8,160 nucleotides of DNA, from NCBI GenBank assembly GCA_947523045.1, contig CANNUR010000126.1:1-8160 (forward strand), read 5' to 3'. Below, piece by piece: positions 1 through 5,904 of the stretch (its first letter is position 1; every line of letters starts with the position of its first letter). The translations under genes and the position numbers were made by a program. The notes under the pieces were generated by a model, which did not search any database, was not told the origin of the DNA, and worked only from the letters and a program-made list of their open reading frames with translations. The DNA comes from an uncultured Prosthecobacter sp. (GTDB taxonomy: Bacteria > Verrucomicrobiota > Verrucomicrobiia > Verrucomicrobiales > Verrucomicrobiaceae).

Positions 1-1265
1 CCGGACCGCCCGGCGCTCCGCGCGAGCCAACCCTCGAAGACTTTTTCCCCCTGCCCGAGGACGCCTGGAACGCCAGCGGCCCGCGTGCCCCGCAGGAAAC
101 ATCCCTGCGTGAATGGGCGACGGCAAACGCCGGTTGGTTCGTCATCTGGAGTCGTGAGGGCACCCCCCTGCGCGCCAGCGATGCCACCTCGGCCGGCCGC
201 CCCCGGCCCGGGCTGGCCGCCAGTCAGCCGCTGACGCCACATGGCGAGAACCTGACCCTGGCCGATGGCCGGCCCGGACGTGAACTGGCGGCAGCCACAC
301 CACGCGGCGAAATCGTCCTCGTCGGCCGCGCCGTCACCGCCGAAGCGGCCGCCAACCGGCGCACCACCCTGCAGTTGGCCAGCCTCGTCGCCGGCATCTG
401 GCTGCTCGGCATGCTCGGTGGCGGCTGGCTGACCGGGCGCGCCCTGCGACCCATTCAAACCATCAGCGACACCGCCGCCAACCTCTCCGCCGGCCACCTC
501 AACCAGCGCATTGAGGTCGCCGCCACCGAAACCGAGCTGGGCCGCCTGGCCACCGTGCTCAACGCCACCTTTGCCCGCCTGCGCCAGGCCTTCGACCAGC
601 AGGCGCGCTTCACCGCCGAGGCCGCCCACGAACTGCGCACGCCGGTCACCGTCATGCTCTCGCAGACCCAACTGGCCCTGCAGCGCGAACGCAGCCCCGA
701 GGAGTACCGCGATGCCCTGCAGACCTGCCGGCGCGCCGCCGAACGCATGAACGGCCTGATCGAGCCCCTGCTCGAACTCGCCCAGCTCGACGCCGATGCC
801 GCCGGCCTGGAAAAACAGCCGGTCGATCTCGCTGCCGTTGCCTCAGACAGCGCCGCCCTCGTCGAGGGCCTGGCCGAGGAACGCGGCCTCACCCTGCAGC
901 GCCAGCTCGAACCCGCCCCCTGCCTGGGCGACCCCGACCGCCTCGGCCAGGTCGTCACGAATTTTCTCAGCAACGCCCTCCGCCACTCGCCGGCGGGCAG
1001 CACGGTCACCGTGGCCAGCGGTCAGACGGACCAGCGTGTTTGGGTGAGTGTCGCCGATCCGGGCTCCGGCATCGCCGCCGAGCATCTGCCCCATCTCTTC
1101 GAGCGCTTTTACCGCGCCGATCCCTCGCGCCACCGCGGCAGCGGCGGTGCCGGCCTCGGCCTGGCCATCTGCAAGGCGATCGCCGAAGCCCACGGCGGCG
1201 ACATCGAGGTGACGAGCGAACTTGGCGCCGGCAGCACCTTCACCCTGTGGTTGCCGGCCGCCTGA
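1..1265 (+). CDS. Sensor histidine kinase, C-terminal part (5' end outside the window)
   Basis: Inner-membrane sensor kinase of a two-component system; it autophosphorylates a histidine and passes the phosphate to a response regulator not in view. The frame is open from position 3, so the protein begins upstream; a TTG at 375 lies in the second membrane segment and is not the start. In order (codon 1 at position 3): an extracytoplasmic sensor portion (codons 1 to about 120), a hydrophobic segment (about 123-144), a HAMP linker beginning near ALRPI, a HisKA dimerisation helix with H-box AEAAHELRTP (His at 627-629), then an HATPase_c domain with N-box TNFLSNALRHSP, G1 box DPGSG, F-box LFERFYRAD and G2 box GGAGLGLAI. 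All catalytic boxes are intact. The architecture is that of EnvZ/CusS-like kinases, usually cotranscribed with an OmpR-type regulator, expected upstream. The signal sensed cannot be read from the sequence. Confidence 0.93.
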   Translation, partial: GPPGAPREPTLEDFFPLPEDAWNASGPRAPQETSLREWATANAGWFVIWSREGTPLRASDATSAGRPRPGLAASQPLTPHGENLTLADGRPGRELAAATPRGEIVLVGRAVTAEAAANRRTTLQLASLVAGIWLLGMLGGGWLTGRALRPIQTISDTAANLSAGHLNQRIEVAATETELGRLATVLNATFARLRQAFDQQARFTAEAAHELRTPVTVMLSQTQLALQRERSPEEYRDALQTCRRAAERMNGLIEPLLELAQLDADAAGLEKQPVDLAAVASDSAALVEGLAEERGLTLQRQLEPAPCLGDPDRLGQVVTNFLSNALRHSPAGSTVTVASGQTDQRVWVSVADPGSGIAAEHLPHLFERFYRADPSRHRGSGGAGLGLAICKAIAEAHGGDIEVTSELGAGSTFTLWLPAA

Positions 1266-1292
1266 GGCAGTGGCCCTGCCGGCCACCTCAGG
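1261..1292. terminator. Hairpin shared by two convergent genes (putative bidirectional terminator)
   Basis: Arms CCTGAG (1261-1266) and GTGGCC (1270-1275) pair with GGCCAC (1281-1286) and CTCAGG (1287-1292), with a GCA bulge and a CTGCC loop. The hairpin contains the TGA of the kinase (1263-1265) and the TGA of the minus-strand gene (1290-1288). There is no T-tract on either side, so termination strength is uncertain. The position between two converging stop codons makes a terminator or transcript-end stabiliser the best reading. Confidence 0.6.
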
Positions 1293-1899
1293 AGCCGCCA
1301 AAGCTGCCCAGCACCTTCGGCGCCTCGCCCTTTTTCAGGGTGAAAATCTCCGGACTGGCGGCATGAGCATCGGCACGGTAGCGCTCCGCCAAGTCGGTGC
1401 TGAACTCCTGCAGCGCATCGGGATTGGCGGGAAAGACAAACAGTGAATGACGGTCGGGCAAGGCCACCCAGATCTCGGCACCGAACAGCTTTTCGAAGGT
1501 GACCGGCAGCGACGGCGCGGTGACCAGGCTGGCCATCAGCGGCAGGTCGCTGCGATACACCGCGTAGCGAACGCGCCCCTCGGCATCCTTGACCAGATCC
1601 GGCTGAATCGTGGCCAGCAGCCGGTCGGCCGCCGCGCGCGCGCGCTCGGCAAAGGTGTCGACGCTGACCCCCAGTTTTTGAAATTCCTCCTTCGTGTAGG
1701 TGCGGATGCCGGGTGTCTCGGCGATTTCGCGGGCGGGCGAGAACACGGTGTCGCGGGCGCCGTCGGGTCGGATCGACAGCTCGGTGCCGAGCACGCGCGG
1801 CTCCGGCAGCAACAGCAGCAACTCCGGGCGACGCGGCGCCGCCTCCTGCGCCGACAGCACGGCGGCACAGAGCAGGAAGAGAAGGTGACGGGGTTTCAT
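1288..1899 (-). CDS. Small exported protein, possibly YtpQ/DUF1444-like
   Basis: A 203-residue protein with a Sec-type signal peptide: MKPRH, a hydrophobic core at residues 6-14, and a probable cleavage after LSA (residue 17) before QEA. Cys11 has no lipobox context, so it is probably periplasmic and not a lipoprotein. The signal peptide decides the start at 1899; the same frame is open further upstream into ruvA, but that is shadow sequence. No strong Shine-Dalgarno is visible. The mature part has a helical stretch (residues 74-98) and a C-terminal portion with IWVALPDRHSLFVFP (143-157) and SPEIFTLKKGE (182-192). These recall conserved stretches of the YtpQ/DUF1444 family; that match is from memory and weak. 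The gene converges on the kinase with 22 bases between stops and diverges from ruvA. Function unknown. Confidence 0.75.
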   Translation of the reverse strand: MKPRHLLFLLCAAVLSAQEAAPRRPELLLLLPEPRVLGTELSIRPDGARDTVFSPAREIAETPGIRTYTKEEFQKLGVSVDTFAERARAAADRLLATIQPDLVKDAEGRVRYAVYRSDLPLMASLVTAPSLPVTFEKLFGAEIWVALPDRHSLFVFPANPDALQEFSTDLAERYRADAHAASPEIFTLKKGEAPKVLGSFGGS

Positions 1900-2013
1900 G
1901 CCAGTAACGATTCCGCAGAGCCGGTCCATGACCGCCTGGCCCGTCGCGGGACCGCGGGCCGGCCGGTCCATCAAACCTCTTGCACTTACCATGCCTCCGG
2001 CCTTCATCAAGGC
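1900..2013. promoter_or_regulatory. Divergent spacer with a direct repeat and a GC hairpin
   Basis: This 114-base spacer must carry the promoters of ruvA and of the exported-protein gene. It contains CCGGTCCAT twice (1921-1929 and 1963-1971), exactly 42 bases apart, about four helical turns. Between the copies is an inverted repeat: GGCCCG (1938-1943) with CGGGCC (1955-1960), extendable by a wobble and a G-C pair. No convincing -35/-10 pair was found. The arrangement could be an operator or chance in GC-rich DNA. Confidence 0.3.
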
Positions 2014-2628
2014 ATGATCGCATTCCTGCGTGGAAAAATCGTCGCCGCCATGCCCCACCAGGCCGTGCTCGATGTCGGCGGCGTCGGCTACGCGGTGAAC
2101 ATCCCGCTGTCGACCTTTGACCGCCTGCCGCAGCAGGGTGGCGAGGTGACGCTGTTGACGCATCACCATGTGACGGAACACGAGCACCTGCTGTTCGGCT
2201 TTTTCAGCGGCGAGGAACGCGATCTCTTCCGCCTGCTCATGGACCGCGTCTCCGGCATCGGCCCGAAGATGGCGCTGTCGGTGCTCAGCGGCCTGCCGGT
2301 GCCCGCCTTCAAGGACGCGGTCATCCGCAACGACACCGCCGCCCTGGCGCGCATCAAGGGGGTCGGCAAAAAAACCGCCGAACGCATCGTGCTTGAACTC
2401 AAGGACAAGGTCGGCGTCGTCGATGCCTGGCAGGCCGCCGAGGCCGCCCGCGGCACCCATGACCCGCGCCAGGAGGCCGTCTCCGATGCCGTGCTCGGCC
2501 TGATCGCCCTCGGCTTCAAGCAGGCCGAAGCCCAGAAGGCCGTCGCCGACCTGCTGCGCCAGCCCGGTTTTGACCCCGCGTCGTCGGCCGACCGACTCAT
2601 CCGCGAGGCCCTGCGCCGGCTGCAGTGA
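2014..2628 (+). CDS. ruvA: Holliday junction branch migration complex subunit RuvA
   Basis: RuvA tetramers bind four-way DNA junctions and load the RuvB motor in recombinational repair; RuvC then resolves the junction. The 204-residue length is that of the family (about 200). Domain I is the OB fold starting MIAFLRGKIV, with the family motif VLDVGGVGYAVNIPLST (residues 19-35). Domain II carries two helix-hairpin-helix motifs, VSGIGPKMALSVLSG (about residues 77-91) and IKGVGKKTAERIVLELKDK (about 112-130). After a variable linker (about 135-150), the RuvB-binding domain III is SDAVLGLIALGFKQAEAQKAV. The ATG at 2014 gives the canonical N-terminus; the frame is open further upstream but those residues are not family sequence. 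AAGG lies only one base before the ATG, so the Shine-Dalgarno is poor. ruvB and ruvC are not adjacent. Confidence 0.97.
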   Translation: MIAFLRGKIVAAMPHQAVLDVGGVGYAVNIPLSTFDRLPQQGGEVTLLTHHHVTEHEHLLFGFFSGEERDLFRLLMDRVSGIGPKMALSVLSGLPVPAFKDAVIRNDTAALARIKGVGKKTAERIVLELKDKVGVVDAWQAAEAARGTHDPRQEAVSDAVLGLIALGFKQAEAQKAVADLLRQPGFDPASSADRLIREALRRLQ

Positions 2629-2631
2629 GAG

Positions 2632-2674
2632 CTTGGCGGCACAAAAGCACCACTTTTCGGCACCCACCGCCAAG
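2632..2674 (+). terminator. Two-tier hairpin just after ruvA (putative terminator)
   Basis: The outer arms CTTGGCGG (2632-2639) and CCGCCAAG (2667-2674) are perfectly complementary over 8 bases. Inside them AAAAG (2643-2647) and CTTTT (2653-2657) form a second small stem with loop CACCA. The structure starts 4 bases after the ruvA stop, as a terminator would, but no T-tract follows it. It also abuts the putative promoter of the next gene, so it could instead be an operator or a repeat unit. Confidence 0.4.
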
Positions 2675-2679
2675 AAAGG

Positions 2680-2709
2680 TTGCCCCTTCTGTGGCGTTTT
2701 TGCTAGGCT
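2680..2709 (+). promoter_or_regulatory. Putative sigma-70-type promoter for the oxidoreductase gene
   Basis: TTGCCC (2680-2685) and TAGGCT (2704-2709) are separated by 18 bases, and TGC directly before the -10 gives an extended -10 element. Transcription would begin near 2716 and leave a leader of about 55 bases. The location directly upstream of a single-gene unit closed by a strong terminator supports it, but neither hexamer is consensus. Confidence 0.35.
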
Positions 2710-2771
2710 GGGATGAATCCGCGTCGCTCGGGTCCGAACCCGCGCGTCCCAACCCTCCACCGCTCTTCCTT

Positions 2772-4259
2772 ATGAACACCACCCAAACCAGCCGCCGCAC
2801 CTTCCTGCGCGGCACGCTCGCCGGCGCCGCCGGTCTCGCCACCCTGCCCACCTGGGCCAAACCCATCGGCGCCAACGGCGATGTCCGCGTCGCGGTCATC
2901 GGCTTCAAGTCCCGCGGTTCCGGCCACATCAGCAGCCTGCTGAAGATCAAGGGCGTCCGCCTCGTCGCCCTCTGCGACGTCGACAGCGAAGTGCTCGACA
3001 AGAAGGTCGCCGAACTCGCCAAGAAGGACATCAAGGTGAAGGCCTACAAGGACTTCCGCGAGTGCTGCGCCGATCCGGACATCGACGCCATCACCATCGC
3101 CACCCCGAACCACAGCCACACCCTCATCGCCCTCACCGGCCTCGCCAACGGCAAGCACGTCTACGTCGAGAAGCCGGTCTCCCACAACATCTGGGAAGGC
3201 CGCAAACTCGTCGAAGCCGCCGCCATCGCCGCCAAGAAGGGCCTGGTCACCCAGCACGGCATGCAGCGCCGCTCCGACCTCGGCTGGGCCGCCGCCATGG
3301 AATGGGTCAAGGCCGGTCACATCGGCAAGGTCACGATGAGCCGCGGCATCAACTTCAAGGCCCGCCAAAGCATCGGCAAGGTCGCCGCCCCGGTCGCCCC
3401 GCCCGCCACGGTCGATTACAAACTCTGGTCCGCCCCGCGCACCGAGCTGCCGGTCAACCGCACGAAGTTCCACTACGACTGGCACTGGCAGTGGGCCTAC
3501 GGCAACGGCGACATCGGCAACCAGGGCCCACACCAGCTCGACGTCGCCCGCTGGGCGCTCGGCAACCCGGACCGCCTGCCGATCCGCGTCATGAGCTTCG
3601 GCGGCCGCTGGGGCTATGATGACGACGGCCAGACCGCCAACAACCAGATGGCCTACTACGACTACCCCGGCAACGCGCCGCTGCTGTTCGACAACCGCGG
3701 CCTGCCGATGAAGGACATGAACTGGACGAAGGGCTTCGAGCCGGTCTTCCGCATCAACGGCAAGACCGCCGCCCCGCGCATCGGCAACGTCATCCACTGC
3801 GAAGGCGGCTTCGTCGCCGAGTCGAAGGCCTATGACAACGACGGCAAGGCCATCGAGAAGTTCGACAACTTCCAGGACGGCCCCGACCACATGCTCAATT
3901 TCATTGAGTCGGTCCGCGCCGGCAAGATCACCAAGGACGTGCTGCACGTGGCCCACGGACATCACGCCGCCGCCCTCGCCCACATGGCCAACGTCTCCTA
4001 CCGCCTCGGCAAGAAGCTGAGCACCGGCGAGGTCAAGGAACGCCTGAGCGCCAGCAAGGCCGCCCAGGACACCCTGACCGACTTCTTCGCCAACCTCGAG
4101 GCCAACAAGATCGACCTCACCAAGGACCTGCCTGCCGTCGGTCCGTGGCTGGAGTTCGATCCGGCCACCGAGAAATTCGTCGGCGAGTTCGCCGACGAGG
4201 CCAACAAGATCGCCATGGGTGACTACGCCAGCGGCTTCGAGCTGCCGACGATCTCCTGA
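2772..4259 (+). CDS. Tat-exported Gfo/Idh/MocA family oxidoreductase
   Basis: Predicted NAD(P)-dependent oxidoreductase of the glucose-fructose oxidoreductase/inositol dehydrogenase family, 495 residues. The N-terminus TSRRTFLRGTLAGAAGLATL is a twin-arginine signal (Arg8-Arg9), so it is probably exported folded with its cofactor. The Rossmann domain follows: VRVAVIGFKSRGSG (residues 38-51, nucleotide loop), CDVDSE (68-73), ATPNHSHT (110-117), and the family signature EKPVSHN (133-139) with Lys134. The C-terminal domain has the likely active-site stretch GDIGNQGPHQLDVARW (246-261) with His254 and Asp257. Start choice: the ATG at 2772 puts the Tat signal at the N-terminus; the frame is open to 2625, but those codons precede it. 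No Shine-Dalgarno lies before this ATG. Such Tat-leader paralogs are numerous in Verrucomicrobiota and Planctomycetota and probably act on sugars or polyols; the substrate cannot be inferred. It is a single-gene unit with its own terminator. Confidence 0.93.
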   Translation: MNTTQTSRRTFLRGTLAGAAGLATLPTWAKPIGANGDVRVAVIGFKSRGSGHISSLLKIKGVRLVALCDVDSEVLDKKVAELAKKDIKVKAYKDFRECCADPDIDAITIATPNHSHTLIALTGLANGKHVYVEKPVSHNIWEGRKLVEAAAIAAKKGLVTQHGMQRRSDLGWAAAMEWVKAGHIGKVTMSRGINFKARQSIGKVAAPVAPPATVDYKLWSAPRTELPVNRTKFHYDWHWQWAYGNGDIGNQGPHQLDVARWALGNPDRLPIRVMSFGGRWGYDDDGQTANNQMAYYDYPGNAPLLFDNRGLPMKDMNWTKGFEPVFRINGKTAAPRIGNVIHCEGGFVAESKAYDNDGKAIEKFDNFQDGPDHMLNFIESVRAGKITKDVLHVAHGHHAAALAHMANVSYRLGKKLSTGEVKERLSASKAAQDTLTDFFANLEANKIDLTKDLPAVGPWLEFDPATEKFVGEFADEANKIAMGDYASGFELPTIS

Positions 4260-4278
4260 TCGGTCCGCCCGCAGAATT

Positions 4279-4313
4279 CCCCGCGTCGCCCTCCCGGCGG
4301 CGCGGGGTTTTTT
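4279..4313 (+). terminator. Intrinsic terminator of the oxidoreductase gene
   Basis: A 12-pair stem, CCCCGCGTCGCC (4279-4290) with GGCGGCGCGGGG (4296-4307), including one T-G wobble, has a CTCCC loop and is followed by six T (4308-4313). It begins 20 bases after the stop codon and is a classical rho-independent terminator. Confidence 0.93.
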
Positions 4314-4349
4314 GTGCCAAGGCGACGTCCCCTGATCGATTTCCCTGCC

Positions 4350-4375
4350 GAGTCGCACCGCCACCAGGGCGACTC
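4350..4375. repeat. Perfect 7-base inverted repeat upstream of relE
   Basis: GAGTCGC (4350-4356) and GCGACTC (4369-4375) are exact inverted copies around a 12-base spacer. The element lies about 80 bases before the relE-like start. It could be a protein-binding site or the left edge of the palindrome cluster around relE. Confidence 0.45.
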
Positions 4376-4379
4376 TAGA

Positions 4380-4412
4380 GCGCGGGCCCTGAACCCGCCG
4401 CGCAGTTCCAAC
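4380..4412. repeat. REP-like palindrome with TTCCAAC tail, left of relE
   Basis: GCGCGG (4380-4385) pairs with CCGCGC (4398-4403) across a 12-base loop and is followed by AGTTCCAAC (4404-4412). GCAGTTCCAACAAGCC (4402-4417) recurs with one insertion and two changes as GCAGGTTCCAACGAGGC at 4930-4946 on the other side of relE, also just after a palindrome. The repeated order, palindrome then TTCCAAC, suggests copies of one dispersed element. Confidence 0.4.
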
Positions 4413-4456
4413 AAGCCAGAGTGGACAAGTGCGGAAAATGCGCGCTAGGTGCCGGC

Positions 4457-4828
4457 GTGATCCAGATCGTCTTCAACGAAATCAGCGCCGCCGAGCTGTC
4501 GCGGCTGCCCACGCAGATTCAGTTCCAGTTGCTCGAGGCCCTGAACATCCAGCCGGGCGATCTCGAGCCTGAGCTGCTCGCCAAGCGCTTCGGCGTGCTC
4601 GATCGCGCCGGCAAAAAGCTGTACCGCTGCCGCGCCGGCGATCACCGCATCTACTTCGCCCTCGCCGACGGCCACGTGCGCGTCCACCGCGTCCTGCACA
4701 AGAACACCCTGGCCGACTTCCTCTACCGCAGCAACCTGCCCGGCGGCGGCGAGGACGACGCCCTCAGCCAGTCGAAACAGTTCTGGCACCTCATCGACGA
4801 GGGCGCCAACACCCTGAAACAGGGCTGA
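4457..4828 (+). CDS. Orphan RelE/ParE-like toxin-family protein
   Basis: A 123-residue protein whose central part looks like the RelE/ParE fold: MIQIVFNEISAAELSRLP (residues 1-18), then LYRCRAGDHRIYFALADGHV (55-74), the family's beta-strand pattern with basic Arg57, Arg59 and Arg64 and Tyr66, and VHRVLHK (76-82). RelE members cleave mRNA at the ribosome and ParE members act on gyrase; which applies here, if either, is not shown. The chosen GTG start at 4457 has AGGTG five bases before it and gives a natural RelE N-terminus. A GTG at 4421 would add 12 residues but has no Shine-Dalgarno. No antitoxin gene lies next to it, and a polar tail of about 28 residues (96-123) extends beyond the usual fold. 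It converges on hipT and sits between REP-like palindromes. It may be a solitary or domesticated toxin. Confidence 0.75.
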   Translation: MIQIVFNEISAAELSRLPTQIQFQLLEALNIQPGDLEPELLAKRFGVLDRAGKKLYRCRAGDHRIYFALADGHVRVHRVLHKNTLADFLYRSNLPGGGEDDALSQSKQFWHLIDEGANTLKQG

Positions 4829-4840
4829 GCCCGGCCGGGC
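4829..4840. repeat. 12-base perfect palindrome directly after relE
   Basis: GCCCGGCCGGGC is fully self-complementary and starts at the first base after the relE-like stop codon. As a hairpin it would have a 4-pair stem and GGCC loop. It may help end the relE transcript; no T-tract follows. Confidence 0.4.
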
Positions 4841-4884
4841 GAGACCTGGCGGCCTTCCTGACAGCAGTCCCACGTTCATAGACT

Positions 4885-4946
4885 GCGGCAGCCCTGCTGC
4901 CGCTTCCACCGCCGCAGCCTGCTGCGGCTGCAGGTTCCAACGAGGC
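4885..4946. repeat. Tandem REP-like hairpins between convergent relE and hipT
   Basis: Two palindromes stand in tandem. The first is GCGGCAGC (4885-4892) with GCTGCCGC (4896-4903). The second is GCCGCAG (4911-4917) with CTGCGGC (4922-4928). They are followed by CTTCCACC and GGTTCCAAC respectively, so the unit is palindrome plus TTCCA(A)C. The pair fills the spacer between the 3' ends of relE and hipT and could also act as a bidirectional transcript end. REP/BIME-like identity is inferred from structure only. Confidence 0.5.
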
Positions 4947-4956
4947 TTTCCCCGCC

Positions 4957-5904
4957 CTAATCCATCCTCTCGCCGCGCAGCCGGGCCACTCGCTCGCGCA
5001 CCAGGTGCAGGTAAGCCTCACGCTTCGGCTCACTTAAAAAGCTGCGCTGAATCCAGCCAGGCCACTCGGCCTCCGCCTGCGCCAACAGCTGACTCAGGTC
5101 AGCCCGCACCAAGTCGGGTGGCAGTCCACAACGTTCCACGGCAAGGTAGTCGAGCAGGTCGCTGCGATTGAGGTTGCGCTTCCTCCCCCGAATGGGCAGG
5201 GCAGACTCTTCCTGCGGGTTTTTCAGAACGACACTCGTGTTGAGCAAATCGTACGCGGGACTCAGGGCGATCCGCCCATCGCGACTGAGAAGCGACCAGT
5301 TCTTCAGGTGCATGTCCTCGTTGCCCGTGAGAAAGCCAAACCAGACCCGCTGCATCAGCTTGCGCTTCTCGATCACCGGGAACGTGCAGAAACGGTCAAT
5401 CATGCCAACCACCTGCTCCAGCGAGCTGTCGTACTTCGTGTCACGAGTCTGTCCCAGCAATTGCGCCCCGTCCTCCAGGGGCAGGCGCTCGCCCTGTCCA
5501 GCGCGGTCAAAGCGCCGAATGAAATAGACCCAGGAGGCGTCGGTCGCTGCCACTAGGCCATGTACCGGCACCTCAATGCCAGCAAGACCGGCCAGCGTCA
5601 TCGTCAGGGCCTCGTTCGCCGGCACTTCCGGCCATTCAGGCGGACAGGGTTTGAGGATAAAACGCCCGCCACGGTCAACAACCTCGTATCGGCCTTGCTT
5701 GACCCGCAGGACGGCGCTGAGCTTGGGCTGCACCCCCTGCACCGACATTTTGTCGGCCCGGGCCGCCGCTTCCTCCAATTGCTGCGCCTGCGTGTAGGGC
5801 AGGGGTTGCAGATCCCGCAGGCGCGGGTCGAGTCGCTTGAGACCGGCCCGGCTGTAGCAATGCCCCTCGGGAATCGCCTCCAGGGTGATGGGGCAGCGAT
5901 TCAT
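4957..5904 (-). CDS. hipT: HipT-like HipA-family serine/threonine kinase (toxin)
   Basis: A 315-residue HipA-fold kinase without the HipA N-terminal subdomain, matching HipT of the tripartite HipBST system; E. coli HipT phosphorylates tryptophanyl-tRNA synthetase. Visible parts: an N-terminal MNRCPITLEAIPEGHCYS with Cys4 and Cys16, the Gly-rich loop MSVQGVQPKLSA (residues 53-64), the ATP-site lysine in FILKP (Lys85), NEALTM (97-102), RRFDR (130-134), the catalytic loop GNEDMHLKN (194-202; Asp197, Asn202) and the metal-binding AYDLLNT (217-223; Asp219). All kinase residues are present, so it should be active. The loop reads Ser54-Val-Gln56, where E. coli HipT has two serines (SIS). The ATG overlaps the hipS stop (ATGA) and has its own strong Shine-Dalgarno, which argues for a true split gene and not a broken hipA. 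The target protein is not predictable from the sequence. Confidence 0.9.
   Translation of the reverse strand: MNRCPITLEAIPEGHCYSRAGLKRLDPRLRDLQPLPYTQAQQLEEAAARADKMSVQGVQPKLSAVLRVKQGRYEVVDRGGRFILKPCPPEWPEVPANEALTMTLAGLAGIEVPVHGLVAATDASWVYFIRRFDRAGQGERLPLEDGAQLLGQTRDTKYDSSLEQVVGMIDRFCTFPVIEKRKLMQRVWFGFLTGNEDMHLKNWSLLSRDGRIALSPAYDLLNTSVVLKNPQEESALPIRGRKRNLNRSDLLDYLAVERCGLPPDLVRADLSQLLAQAEAEWPGWIQRSFLSEPKREAYLHLVRERVARLRGERMD

Noticed and set aside
1447..2013. Upstream extension of the ruvA reading frame
   Set aside because: The added residues are low-complexity shadow of the minus-strand gene; RuvA family sequence begins exactly at MIAFLRG (2014).
1900..2760. Long minus-strand frame running through ruvA
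   Set aside because: It is the antisense of ruvA; the real minus gene is marked by a signal peptide beginning at 1899.
2625..2771. Upstream start for the oxidoreductase
   Set aside because: It would put about 49 residues before the Tat signal and overlap the ruvA stop, hairpin and candidate promoter.
2703..4364. 553-codon minus-strand open frame opposite the oxidoreductase
   Set aside because: Repetitive Val/Gly/Asp/Ala-rich composition caused by GC codon bias of the plus gene; it also reads through a textbook terminator.
4445..4909. Minus-strand ORF over relE
   Set aside because: Antisense of relE and of the palindromic repeats; no family pattern.
4885..4928. CRISPR repeats
   Set aside because: Only two palindromes with different arms and no regular spacers.
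5901..5904. hipS/hipT junction as a frameshifted hipA pseudogene
   Set aside because: Strong Shine-Dalgarno for hipT, an ATGA overlap identical in style to the hipB/hipS junction, intact kinase residues and the HipT-type Cys-containing N-terminus favour a true split.
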